In this document: positions 31,867 through 41,664 of the stretch, in pieces
Position numbering within the stretch: position 1 is the first letter of the stretch
Layout: each line of letters opens with the position of its first letter
DNA from: Symmachiella macrocystis
Lineage (GTDB): Bacteria > Planctomycetota > Planctomycetia > Planctomycetales > Planctomycetaceae
Assembly: GCF_007860075.1 (NCBI RefSeq)
Contig: NZ_SJPP01000003.1
Span: forward strand, 744,001 to 808,000
Reading direction: 5' to 3'
DNA: 64,000 nucleotides
Translations under genes and position numbers: made by a program
Notes under the pieces: model-generated
What the model was told of the DNA's origin: nothing
Database searches by the model: none
What the model saw: only the letters and a program-made list of their open reading frames with translations

Positions 31867-34164
31867 TTGCGATTTCCGCCATTTCTAACGTCCCTGACCG
31901 CCGCCTCCGTTTTTTGTTGCCTGTTGCTAGGCAGTGCGAGCACGCGCGTCGTTGGTGCTGAAGAACCGTCGCCAGCGACGATCGATCAGATCGCTGTCGG
32001 CTTTGACGGTTATTACAAAGTCGGTGAGTGGAGTCCGCTGTTCGTCACGGTGACTGCAACGACGGATTGCTCAGCGCGATTGGTGGTCGGCGTGCCTGAC
32101 ATCGATGCCGACATGACGTTGCTCACGAGCGAAACAGTTGAGTTGGCCGCTGGAAAACCGTACCGCTTTGAAAGCCGCTTTAAAACAGGGCGTGCCAACG
32201 GGGAATTGCGGATCCGCGTCGAAACCGACGCAGGGCCGATCGCTTCGAAATTGCTGCGAGTCTCCGACGAATCCCACCAATTTCGCGAAGGGTTGCTCCC
32301 TGCGCAACAATTGTGGGTCGCCATCGGCGATCCAGCCGGACTTGAGACGCCGTCGGTTGAGGGTGCAATCGACAGTGAAATCACAGTGGAAGCCGGTAAA
32401 CCGGTGATTGCTCATATTTCCGTTAAGAACTTGCCCTCGATTTGGCAGTCGTACACCGCGATCGACGCGTTGATTGTGGCAGCAGCGGCCACGTCCCCCG
32501 AGGAGCAGCCGTTTCCGGCGGTGATTACTGAAAGTCAAAGTGTGGCCATGGCGCGGTGGGTTCGCTGCGGGGGATATCTGGTATTTTCGCTCGGCCGAGA
32601 TGTCGAAGCGTATGACAAAAGTCCGCTCGCCAAATGGATGCCTGTCAAAGTGATCGGCCAGGCGGAAACGCGTCTACTGGGCGATGTTGAATCAATTGCC
32701 GGGCAACGCGACCCGCTTCCACGCTTTCGCGGCGTCAAGACCGCGGTCATTAGTGAAGACGATGCGGACTTTGACGGCGTGGTCGTCAAACGGGGACGGA
32801 GCGGACCGACGTTGCTCCGCGTGCCGTATGGGTTGGGACGGATCGTCTTCTTCACGATCGATGTCAACCTACCCCCGATCAAAGGTTGGAAAGCGGCGAC
32901 CGCGTTGCTGGAAAACCTGGTGAAAGGGGAGACCCGCTCCGATCTACAGTCGCAGCAAACAGCGTCGGGCCAACTCTCCAAACGAGGAATCACCGATCTT
33001 TCGTCACAGTTCTTGGCCACCCTACAAGACTGGGACAATGTCCCGCGGATTTCGGTTTGGACCGTGCTGGGCTTGATCGCGCTCTATGGGTTGCTGATCG
33101 GTCCGCTTGATTATTGGATTGTGCAAAAACTGTTCAAGAAGCCCGAATTGACTTGGGTCACGTTTCCGTTGTTCGTGGCGGTCGCTGGTGGTTTGGCAAT
33201 CTGGATGAGCACAGCCTCACACAGCAAAACAGTACAGGTCAAACAAACCAGTTTCATCGATCTCGATACCTCTACAGAACAATTGCTGGTGCGAAGTTGG
33301 TTCGGTGTCTACAGCCCCGAGAACAAGCTCTATTCGATCGAGGCACAGCCCGAACCATTTGCCGTCGAGAAAAAGGCGCCGCGTCAGATCGAGCTGTCGT
33401 GGTTGGCCTTGGCCGAGGACGCAGTGGGGGGACTGAACCGACAAGGGGGACTTCACCTGACCGACCGCACGTATGATTACGGCACTGATGAGGTGACGAT
33501 GAAAAACGTGCCGATCGGACATTGGTCCGCTAAAAGCTTCCTGGCCCAGTGGGATGCGACACGCTCGGGATTGGTGGACAACCAACTGGAGAGTTCCGGA
33601 ATGGGACGCATGCGTGGTCGGATTTCACATACATTTCCGGTGCCGTTGCAGGATTGTGTCCTGGCCTACGGGGGACAGGCTTACCTCATTGATCAATTGG
33701 CTCCTTACCAACAATGGCGACCGAATGCCCCGCAGTCGCGAGAGCTCCGCTCGTTTCTGACCGGACTCGTCGCCAAGCAAAAGACGATGGATGACAAAAA
33801 AGCGTCGTTCGATGAATTTTTTGAAGAGCGGACGACTTACAATCCTGATGATCGCGATCTGGATAATGTGTCGCGGATGCTGACGTTCTACGAGACCGCC
33901 GGCGGCGCCGCCTATACCGGTTTGGCGCACGATGTTTCGCCCGAATTGGACTATTCCAAGCATCTACGACTCGGGCGGGCGGTCTTGCTGGCTCGCATTG
34001 ATCTTTCACCGACAACGCTCCACGTCGACGGCGTCACCCCGGAAAACACCCAACAAGAGACGTTTGTCCGCATCATACTTCCAGTCAGAAAGACAGATGT
34101 TTCGGGCGGACGCCGTACGCTACCCACGACCGATGTCGCCCCTCCTCCCAGGCCAAAGCGTTAG
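31867..34164 (+). CDS. Membrane protein with GATase-like extracytoplasmic domain, ABC-associated
   Basis: A 765-residue protein with a signal peptide (ending about residue 31, RVVGAEE). A beta-rich domain covers about 35-170. A region near 195-320 resembles the class I GATase-like fold found in gliding/ABC-associated proteins (IDALIVAAAATS ... QSVAMARWVRCGGYLVFSLG). Two membrane helices are near 394-414 (VWTVLGLIALYGLLIGPL) and 428-447 (WVTFPLFVAVAGGLAIWM), followed by a 300-residue extracytoplasmic part. The start is TTG 31867; no ATG gives a full signal peptide. The ABC ATPase gene begins 67 bases downstream, so the two likely form a complex, although this protein has too few helices to be an ordinary permease. 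Confidence 0.75.
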   Translation: MRFPPFLTSLTAASVFCCLLLGSASTRVVGAEEPSPATIDQIAVGFDGYYKVGEWSPLFVTVTATTDCSARLVVGVPDIDADMTLLTSETVELAAGKPYRFESRFKTGRANGELRIRVETDAGPIASKLLRVSDESHQFREGLLPAQQLWVAIGDPAGLETPSVEGAIDSEITVEAGKPVIAHISVKNLPSIWQSYTAIDALIVAAAATSPEEQPFPAVITESQSVAMARWVRCGGYLVFSLGRDVEAYDKSPLAKWMPVKVIGQAETRLLGDVESIAGQRDPLPRFRGVKTAVISEDDADFDGVVVKRGRSGPTLLRVPYGLGRIVFFTIDVNLPPIKGWKAATALLENLVKGETRSDLQSQQTASGQLSKRGITDLSSQFLATLQDWDNVPRISVWTVLGLIALYGLLIGPLDYWIVQKLFKKPELTWVTFPLFVAVAGGLAIWMSTASHSKTVQVKQTSFIDLDTSTEQLLVRSWFGVYSPENKLYSIEAQPEPFAVEKKAPRQIELSWLALAEDAVGGLNRQGGLHLTDRTYDYGTDEVTMKNVPIGHWSAKSFLAQWDATRSGLVDNQLESSGMGRMRGRISHTFPVPLQDCVLAYGGQAYLIDQLAPYQQWRPNAPQSRELRSFLTGLVAKQKTMDDKKASFDEFFEERTTYNPDDRDLDNVSRMLTFYETAGGAAYTGLAHDVSPELDYSKHLRLGRAVLLARIDLSPTTLHVDGVTPENTQQETFVRIILPVRKTDVSGGRRTLPTTDVAPPPRPKR

Positions 34165-34231
34165 CGATTGACTTGAGTTTCGACAATCGGGGCCATTGCC
34201 GCTGCCACCAAATTACTGCGAGAAGATTCAC

Positions 34232-35158
<927 letters not shown>

Positions 35159-35222
35159 CCGGATTTTGTGCTGCGGATGAACGTGTCATTGTCGCCTTTA
35201 ACTTCTCCCTGCTGTTCGCTGT

Positions 35223-36221
35223 ATGTCTGAAATTCGTAAAGATCCAATTGTCGACCGTTGGGTGATCGTGGCGACGGAGCGGGCGGCGAAGCCTGTCGAG
35301 TTGGTCCAACAGGCGCGGACGCAAGCCCTGCAGACATGTCCGTTTTGCGAAGGGCATGAAGACGAAACGACACCAGAGATTCTAGCCTATCGCCAAACGC
35401 CCGCAGCCACCAATGGCCGCGGTTGGCACGTGCGAGTGATCCCCAACAAATACCCGGCTGTCACCGCTCAAGGAAACTCTGCAACGGCGGGTAGCGGTTT
35501 TTATCATCAAGTGCGCGGCGTCGGTTCCCACGAGGTGGTCATTGAATGCCCCCAGCACGACACCAACCTTGCCGAACTCTCGACGAAGCAGGTCGGCGAT
35601 GTGCTGACCGTTTATCGCGACCGTTTACGCGGCTTAGCCAGTGACGAGCGGCTTGCCTATGCGTTGGTCTTTAAGAATTACGGCGCACTGGCCGGGGCAT
35701 CGATGGAGCATTGCCATTCGCAGATTCTGGCGACCCCCAATGTGCCGCTGCTTGTGGCGGAAGAATTGGCCGGCAGTGTCCAACACCACAGTCGTAGCGG
35801 CGTCTGTCCCTATTGCGCGCTATTGGCTGAGGAACTTGAAGTCGGGAGTCGTGTCGTCCTGGAAACCACACGGTTTGTGGTGATCTGCCCGTTTGCCTCA
35901 CGGTTTCCGTTTGAGATGTGGGTACTGCCGCGGACGCACGCCAGCCACTTCGAGGAGCAAGACGAAACGGAGTTGACGGAGTTGGCGGCGATCTTGAAGT
36001 CGGCACTCCGCCGGCTGGGTGCTGTGTTGAATGACCCGGCCTATAACTATTACTTACACACCGCCCCACTCCGCACGACAACGATGCCGCACTTTCACTG
36101 GCATCTGGAAGTCTTCCCACGCCTGGCGCAGTTGGCGGGATTCGAACATGGCAGCGGTATGTTCATCAATCCGATCCGTCCCGAACATGCGGCTGAGTTG
36201 TTGCGAGCAGCACTGGATTAA
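35223..36221 (+). CDS. galT: Galactose-1-phosphate uridylyltransferase
   Basis: A 332-residue HIT-superfamily nucleotidyltransferase. The zinc ligands C39 and C42 (TCPFCEGHED) and the active-site HXH are visible: H163-C164-H165 in GASMEHCHSQILATP. The usual family motif is HPH, so Cys replaces Pro here. The C-terminal MPHFHWHLEVFPR is the second metal/substrate motif. The reaction exchanges UDP between UDP-glucose and galactose 1-phosphate; ADP-glucose phosphorylase-like members share the fold, so the nucleotide sugar is not certain. galK and galE are absent nearby. The GH57 gene follows after a 427-base gap, suggesting glycogen or maltodextrin metabolism. Confidence 0.9.
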   Translation: MSEIRKDPIVDRWVIVATERAAKPVELVQQARTQALQTCPFCEGHEDETTPEILAYRQTPAATNGRGWHVRVIPNKYPAVTAQGNSATAGSGFYHQVRGVGSHEVVIECPQHDTNLAELSTKQVGDVLTVYRDRLRGLASDERLAYALVFKNYGALAGASMEHCHSQILATPNVPLLVAEELAGSVQHHSRSGVCPYCALLAEELEVGSRVVLETTRFVVICPFASRFPFEMWVLPRTHASHFEEQDETELTELAAILKSALRRLGAVLNDPAYNYYLHTAPLRTTTMPHFHWHLEVFPRLAQLAGFEHGSGMFINPIRPEHAAELLRAALD

Positions 36222-36648
36222 GCAAACCAAGCATTAGGCCGATCCGACTGGCAACATAGGCAGTAACGGCAACTACGACGAAATTTTTCGTTTCTTCACA
36301 GTTCTCCGGGATACCAACGTCACAATTTTGTGAATTCGCCTCTCTACCCACAGATCACCTAAAGCTTCGGTGTTGACGGGTGTCTCAAAATGGCAAGAAT
36401 TCGGGTATCTGTCGATTCTGCCCGCGCGCGTCGTTTGATTCGTTGATCTTTGTACGGAATATAGCGATGTCGCTTGTCGACAGGGTTCGGAACGCCGAGA
36501 ATACTGCCCAGGTGCATAGTGCGAATTGTTCGTGAACCGACGGTTGGGCGTTCCCGGCTCGATGTCGTACTTGTGCTGATGTCACCCGCGATAGTTTCGC
36601 GGAACTCACTGTTTTCATTTGACGTTGCGTGAAATCGGAAATTCACTC
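36222..36648. other. Intergenic region between galT and the GH57 gene
   Basis: About 425 bases with no supported gene; overlapping minus-strand frames of 60-95 codons show no domain. The frame of the GH57 gene is open back to a TTG at 36619, which I do not use. The promoter of the GH57 gene probably lies here. Confidence 0.45.
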
Positions 36649-38829
36649 ATGAGTGGTCCACTTCGGCTCGTACTCGCCCTGCACAATCACCAGCCGATCG
36701 GCAATTTCGACGGTGTCTTCGAGGCGGCATTCAACGACAGTTATGCTCCCTTTCTTGAGGTCCTCCGCGACTATCCTGATCTGCCGATTGCGCTGCACAC
36801 CTCCGGCAGTCTGCTGGAATGGTTGGTCGAAGCGCATCCTGAATACATCGACAACGTGCGGATGCTGGTCGAGCGAGGACAAGTCGAGATCCTGGGCGGA
36901 CCGTTTTACGAACCAATTCTCGCCTGCATTCCTCGCCGCGACCGCATCGGACAGATTCGCGCTTACACGCAATATCTGGAAAACCTGTTTGGACAAACGG
37001 TCCGCGGCATGTGGGTCCCTGAACGGGTATGGGAACAATCCTTCGCCGGCGACCTGACCGAAGCGGGGATGGAATACACGCTGCTGGATGATTACCACTT
37101 CCGCGGCGCCGGACTAGAAGCGGACCAGTTGCACAACTTTTATCTCAGTGAAGATGAAGGCCGACTGCTGAAGATTTTCCCCGGCAGCGAACGTTTGCGG
37201 TACACGATTCCCTTTAGCGAACCCCATGAAACGATTGACTACCTGCGGCAAGTCGCCGAGCGGCATCCGGGGAGTGCGATTGTCTTCGGCGACGATGGCG
37301 AAAAATTCGGCACTTGGCCCGGTACAAAGGACCATGTCTACGAAAACGGTTGGCTGCGACGGTTCTTCGATGCGTTGCGGGAAAACGCCGATTGGCTCAA
37401 AGTCTCCACGTTGGCCGAAGTGGTCGACGAAGTGCCGCCTGCGGGCAGCATCTATTTGCCCGACGCCAGTTATCGCGAGATGACCGAATGGGCGCTGCCG
37501 ACCGAACGACAAATTGTGTTGTCACGTATGACGCACGCCAAGGAATCAGATCCGGATTGGCCACAAATCAAACAGTTTCTCCGCGGCGGCTTTTGGCGCA
37601 ACTTCCGTGTGAAGTATCCCGAGAGCAACGAAATGTACGCACGGATGCTGTTGGTCAGCAACCGCCTGGACGAACTGGCAGCCAGCCCCCAAGGGGAAGA
37701 GCGCCGCGATCTGCTGGCGCAAGCCCGCACATTTCTGTATCGCGCACAGTGCAACTGCAGCTATTGGCATGGGGCCTTTGGCGGATTGTATTTGCCGCAC
37801 CTGCGCAACGCCGTCTATACCAATCTGATTGCCGCCGACAACGTGCTGGACAAAGTCGCCGGACGGACCGGTGCTTGGGTTACGATCGACGCCGATGACT
37901 ACGATCTGAATGCACGCAAGGAAATCCGTATCGCCGGGGATAAGCTCATTGGCTTTGTCGCGCCGAACGATGGCGGACACCTGTACGAACTGGACATCCG
38001 CAGCATCCGCCACAATCTGTTGGCCACGCTTGATCGCCGTCCCGAACCGTACCACGACAAGGTTCGCGCCGCCGGAGACCAACAACATCAGCAGTCCGAA
38101 GTCGCCAGCATCCACGACATGGTTGCGTTCAAACAACCCGACCTGGACAAGAAAATCCAATACGACACGTGGACGCACAAAAGTTTGGTGGACCACTTCT
38201 TCCAACCGGGTCTGACCTGGGAACAGGCGCAAAACGGCGTCGGAGAAATGGGCGACTTCGTCTCCGGTGTTTATGAAACGATGTTGCGGCGGTCACCCGA
38301 ACAAGTCCAAGCCCGCATGTGGCGTCTGGGACGCATGGGACAATACGAGGTCAAAATCACCAAAACGATTTCGCTCGACGTGCACGACGCCGGACAGTTG
38401 GACGTGCTTTACGAACTTGAGAACTTGCCGGCCGACCTCCCGATTCATTTCGGCGTCGAATTCAATTTCGCCGGCATGGCGGGTGGTGCTCCGGACCGTT
38501 TCTATTACGATGCAGACGGCGCGCAATTGGGGCAACTCGATTCGGTCCAGGACCTCCACGATTGCGGCCGCATAGGCCTGGTCGACGAATGGCTGGGCAT
38601 GGATGTCACGCTAGAGACCTCGCAACCGAGTTCCCTGTGGGCCTTCCCGATCCAAACAATCAGCCAATCCGAATCCGGATTCGAAATGGTGCACCAAAGT
38701 TCGGCAGTCATTCCCCGCTGGGAAATCCTCAATCCCCCCGGCGGTTGCTGGAGCGTGAAGTTATCGATGAACGTCGACACCTCAGCAGCACAAGCGCGGA
38801 TGTTGAAAGAAGCGGCACTGACCTCGTAG
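36649..38829 (+). CDS. Glycoside hydrolase family 57 (alpha-amylase/4-alpha-glucanotransferase type)
   Basis: A 726-residue enzyme. It begins close to the first GH57 motif (LALHNHQPIGNF). The nucleophile is E125 in MWVPERVWEQ and the acid/base is D215 in FGDDGEKFGTWPG, in the spacing of the family. The C-terminal half corresponds to the DUF1925/DUF1926 beta-sandwich domains (FKQPDLDKKIQYDTW..., ENLPADLPIHFGVEFNFAGM). Members act on alpha-1,4-glucans by hydrolysis or transfer, in the cytoplasm; no signal peptide is present here. ATG 36649 is chosen, with GGAAA about ten bases upstream. Its neighbour galT supports a glycogen-related role. Confidence 0.92.
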   Translation: MSGPLRLVLALHNHQPIGNFDGVFEAAFNDSYAPFLEVLRDYPDLPIALHTSGSLLEWLVEAHPEYIDNVRMLVERGQVEILGGPFYEPILACIPRRDRIGQIRAYTQYLENLFGQTVRGMWVPERVWEQSFAGDLTEAGMEYTLLDDYHFRGAGLEADQLHNFYLSEDEGRLLKIFPGSERLRYTIPFSEPHETIDYLRQVAERHPGSAIVFGDDGEKFGTWPGTKDHVYENGWLRRFFDALRENADWLKVSTLAEVVDEVPPAGSIYLPDASYREMTEWALPTERQIVLSRMTHAKESDPDWPQIKQFLRGGFWRNFRVKYPESNEMYARMLLVSNRLDELAASPQGEERRDLLAQARTFLYRAQCNCSYWHGAFGGLYLPHLRNAVYTNLIAADNVLDKVAGRTGAWVTIDADDYDLNARKEIRIAGDKLIGFVAPNDGGHLYELDIRSIRHNLLATLDRRPEPYHDKVRAAGDQQHQQSEVASIHDMVAFKQPDLDKKIQYDTWTHKSLVDHFFQPGLTWEQAQNGVGEMGDFVSGVYETMLRRSPEQVQARMWRLGRMGQYEVKITKTISLDVHDAGQLDVLYELENLPADLPIHFGVEFNFAGMAGGAPDRFYYDADGAQLGQLDSVQDLHDCGRIGLVDEWLGMDVTLETSQPSSLWAFPIQTISQSESGFEMVHQSSAVIPRWEILNPPGGCWSVKLSMNVDTSAAQARMLKEAALTS

Positions 38830-38869
38830 ATCAGGCAGCCGGTTGACACGGGTTACATTTGATCGTCCA

Positions 38870-39430
38870 ATGAATGAGGCGATTGAGCGATCCGACACGA
38901 CGAATTACGTCGTCAGCCAACGCCTGATTTCACATGGAACAACCGCCATGTCGCCGCGAATCCATTGTCGCCTGATCGTCTATGGCCCGCTGTTGATCGG
39001 CATGTTCGGGATTCCGCTGTGCATGGTTTCGTCCGAATCCGTGTGGTGCCTAATCGTGTTGGGCGGGATCGCCGCGGTCTATGTGCAATTCTTTCGGGTA
39101 TTCGTGCCTGCCAAGTGCCCTCTTTGCGGTAATCAGGCTTGGTGCCGCTTTGTTGTCAAAATCAAACTGCGAGGCGCAGCCCGGCCGTCATTTTTTCGCT
39201 ACGACTGTACTGGTTGCGACTACTGCGGTCACCCAAAATGGATCAAGAGTTTTGCCGGCGGCATGGTGGGGGTGATCATGGGACTTTTTTTCTCGATCAT
39301 GATACTCTTTTCGATTCCTATCGAAAGTGAAATCGAACTCACTATGTTTGGCTTCGTAATGATTACCCTCGGACCGATGTTGCTGGGATTGATTCTTGGA
39401 GGCAATGTTGGCGTGACGAATGACGATTGA
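38870..39430 (+). CDS. Membrane protein with embedded zinc-ribbon-like motif
   Basis: A 186-residue protein (ATG 38870; alternatives are a TTG at 38843 and ATG 38948). Two N-terminal helices (LIVYGPLLIGMFGIPLCMV, CLIVLGGIAAVYVQFF) are followed by a cytoplasmic-type loop with CPLCGNQAWC and DCTGCDYCG, two CXXC pairs that could bind one zinc, and then two more helices (GGMVGVIMGLFFSIMILF, FGFVMITLGPMLLGLILGG). I do not recognise a named family. The bioD gene ends only a few bases away on the opposite strand, so the two are convergent. Confidence 0.65.
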   Translation: MNEAIERSDTTNYVVSQRLISHGTTAMSPRIHCRLIVYGPLLIGMFGIPLCMVSSESVWCLIVLGGIAAVYVQFFRVFVPAKCPLCGNQAWCRFVVKIKLRGAARPSFFRYDCTGCDYCGHPKWIKSFAGGMVGVIMGLFFSIMILFSIPIESEIELTMFGFVMITLGPMLLGLILGGNVGVTNDD

Positions 39431-39435
39431 AATCA

Positions 39436-40128
39436 TTAAATAGCGGCCAGCGTGATCCAATCAATCTCCCCCAACCGCGCAATATCCTCCGCATGGTTGT
39501 GCCGTAGCGTCGCCAGCACCGGGACGTCCGTGAACCGGGCCAAATCGGCGGCGTTGGTTTGGACCGAAGCATCGTGATCTGAGGCCACTGCCTCGTTGAG
39601 TACGATGCCCGCAACGGTCAAACCGCGCTGGGCTGCCGCTTCGAGCGTGAGCAGTGTGTGATTGATCGTCCCCAATCCGAGCCGTGCCACGACTATTAGT
39701 GGGTATCCCAAGTCTTGGGCGATATCGGCGACCGTCTCTTGTTCAGCGATGGGCGACAACAGCCCCCCGGCCCCTTCGATCAGCAGAAAACCACACTGCG
39801 TGCTCCACCAGTCCGCTCCGCTGCGAAGCAATGGAGCGTCGACCGTTCGATTTTCCGCTCTGGCGGCCGACGGGGGAGCTAACGGGGCGTTGAATCGCTG
39901 CGGGCAAATCCGCTCATGAGGAAACTGCTTACCCGTAGCGGCATGCAGTTCCTCGATGTCAGCCCAAACAGACTGCCCCGCCGCATTCTGCCCTGCCCCA
40001 CTGACGGCCGGTTTGTACGCGCCCACCACATGGCCCCCCGCAGCCAACTGGCGGGCGATGTGGCACGTCACATAGGTCTTACCGATGTCGGTGTCGGTAC
40101 CGGCGATGAACAGGCCTGGCGGGGGCAT
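39436..40128 (-). CDS. bioD: Dethiobiotin synthase
   Basis: A 230-residue ATP-dependent enzyme forming the ureido ring of dethiobiotin from 7,8-diaminopelargonate and CO2. The P-loop is AGTDTDIGKTYVT (about 9-21). YKPAVSGAG and LIEGAGGLLSPI are the conserved substrate and Mg-binding loops. RLGLGTINHTLLTLEAA matches the GLGTINH motif of BioD. Length is normal. No other biotin gene is in the window, so it is detached from bioA/bioB/bioF. It is convergent with the zinc-ribbon membrane gene. Confidence 0.93.
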   Translation of the reverse strand: MPPPGLFIAGTDTDIGKTYVTCHIARQLAAGGHVVGAYKPAVSGAGQNAAGQSVWADIEELHAATGKQFPHERICPQRFNAPLAPPSAARAENRTVDAPLLRSGADWWSTQCGFLLIEGAGGLLSPIAEQETVADIAQDLGYPLIVVARLGLGTINHTLLTLEAAAQRGLTVAGIVLNEAVASDHDASVQTNAADLARFTDVPVLATLRHNHAEDIARLGEIDWITLAAI

Positions 40129-40439
40129 AGGATTGTTTCAAGATAAAATAGCGGAACGCTGCCACGCGGGGTGCCGTTGGCTATGCCCGTGTTTCACAAG
40201 TATCGCACACGCTTGAACTCGCACTGGCTGAGCCAGTGGCACCCTCGTTGTTAACATTGTAGAAGGCGATAGTTTATCCCCAACGGCGGCGGATCGCTAT
40301 TGGGCGTTTAAAGATGAAACGGTTCTGGGAACAATGCGAAATCCCGTCTATCAGCACCGCGGCGGTCGCGCTATAATCCGCCGCGCGCCGGGACTTTCCG
40401 ACGACAAATCAGCTCTATATCGCTCCAAAGGTTAGCGTG
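40129..40439. other. Intergenic region with REP-like repeat
   Basis: About 310 bases between divergent bioD and the small lipoprotein gene, with a GTGCC...GGCAC repeat pair at 40168-40244. The remaining sequence should hold both promoters; no gene is seen. Confidence 0.5.
40168..40244. repeat. Inverted REP-like pair (GCCACTGGCT type)
   Basis: CACTGGCTGAGCCAGTG (40222-40238) is a perfect inverted repeat with one central base, followed by GCACCC. At 40168-40192 a decayed reverse copy reads GGGGTGCCGTTGGCTATGCC then CGTG. The two face each other across 30 bases. I recall GGGTGCCACTGGC-type repeats as frequent in planctomycetes. Confidence 0.75.
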
Positions 40440-40775
40440 ATGATCAAAATTCTCCGCCGCGGATGTTTGCTGTCATTGACATGCGCGGCCATGGGGTGCA
40501 GTTCTGCGACAACACAGACGCCCGATCTGTTTCGCGGGCAATTGCCGCGGGAGCATGCGGCGACGCAGCGGCAGGGATTTGAGATGTACGATCCGCTCCC
40601 CAGTGATGCAGGCCCGTTCACCGATACCCGCCCCCGGGCCTATAACCAGCAACGCTCCATGCCGCGGCGCGCTAAGGATAACTATTATCCGCCAGGTGGC
40701 TACTTGCCCAGTAACGGAGCTGTGCCACAATCGTCGCGGCCGGATGATTTTTCCGGGACGGTGGACACCAACTGA
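40440..40775 (+). CDS. Small lipoprotein of unknown function
   Basis: A 111-residue protein (ATG 40440; a GTG lies one codon earlier). The signal peptide ends in the lipobox LTCAAMGCSS, giving a lipid-anchored cysteine at residue 20. The mature part is Pro/Arg/Tyr-rich and looks disordered (YDPLPSDAGPF, NNYPP-like segments). No family is recognised. It ends 20 bases from the convergent LRR gene. Confidence 0.6.
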   Translation: MIKILRRGCLLSLTCAAMGCSSATTQTPDLFRGQLPREHAATQRQGFEMYDPLPSDAGPFTDTRPRAYNQQRSMPRRAKDNYYPPGGYLPSNGAVPQSSRPDDFSGTVDTN

Positions 40776-40795
40776 TGACCGTCTTCGTAGGACCG

Positions 40796-41401
40796 TTAAC
40801 GGATGACGGCGCAATCAGGTCGGGCCGCCGCAAAATCCTCCGCTCCGGCGGACGTGACGCGCGTACCGTGCACGTGCAACAACTTCAGCTTGGGGATATC
40901 CAACAGCGGTGCCAAGCCCCAATCGCTGACTTCCCGGCAAAAATTCAGATAACAATCTTCTAAGTTGTTGAATTCGGCGATGTGTGTAAGGCCTACGTCG
41001 GTGACCTCAGTCGTACTGACATCCAACCGTCGCAGCTTTGGCAATTGCTTGAGGTCGTCCATTCCCGCGTCGGTGATCTGCGTGCGACCGAGATTCAATT
41101 CTTCCAGATTCTGAAGCGGAATCAATTCTGTCATTCCAGCGTCGGTAATTTCGGCGCCGTGGATACTCAACTGCTTGAGGCAGGTGAGGTGGTTGAGATG
41201 CCGCAACGTCTCATTGGTTAATCGCGTCCACTTAAAATCGATCGCTACAATGTCGTCGCCTTCACAAGCGTAGCTCACACGTGTCGGTGCGAAATGATTG
41301 GGACGAACGTCCCACAGTGATTCCAGCGCTTTCACAAGATGGCCGTCGTGCGCGTCGAGCGCCTCTAGAAACACATCCTCAGATCGGACCAACGTCTTCA
41401 T
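40796..41401 (-). CDS. Leucine-rich-repeat protein
   Basis: A 201-residue cytoplasmic protein (no signal peptide) with about five LRR units of the Cys-containing/planctomycete type, each around 23-24 residues: LKQLSIHGAEITDAGMTEL, LEELNLGRTQITDAGMDDL, LRRLDVSTTEVTDVGLTHI, LEDCYLNFCREVSDWGLAPL and LKLLHVHGTRVTSAGAEDF. LRRs form a curved solenoid for protein binding; no catalytic domain is fused. ATG 41401 is preceded by GGGAGAGG, which decides the start over an open extension to 41506. Confidence 0.8.
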   Translation of the reverse strand: MKTLVRSEDVFLEALDAHDGHLVKALESLWDVRPNHFAPTRVSYACEGDDIVAIDFKWTRLTNETLRHLNHLTCLKQLSIHGAEITDAGMTELIPLQNLEELNLGRTQITDAGMDDLKQLPKLRRLDVSTTEVTDVGLTHIAEFNNLEDCYLNFCREVSDWGLAPLLDIPKLKLLHVHGTRVTSAGAEDFAAARPDCAVIR

Positions 41402-41664
41402 GTTCCTCTCCCATTTTTGCATGAGCAAAACGGCGAATAATTGGTTTTGATTATACCTGTTTAGAACGAAAATCGCAAAATTATTACTACAGGGGAGGGG
41501 CAACACGACGACACATACAACCTATTCCCCCCAGGCCGAACTGCGAAAGTCGAGCGAATTCCCAAAGTCTTATAGCGGTGCGGAGAGGAATGAACGCACG
41601 TAAACCACACGATTCCAAGGCTTTATGCGTTTACAACATTGATAAGCTATAAGCATCGCTGCCT

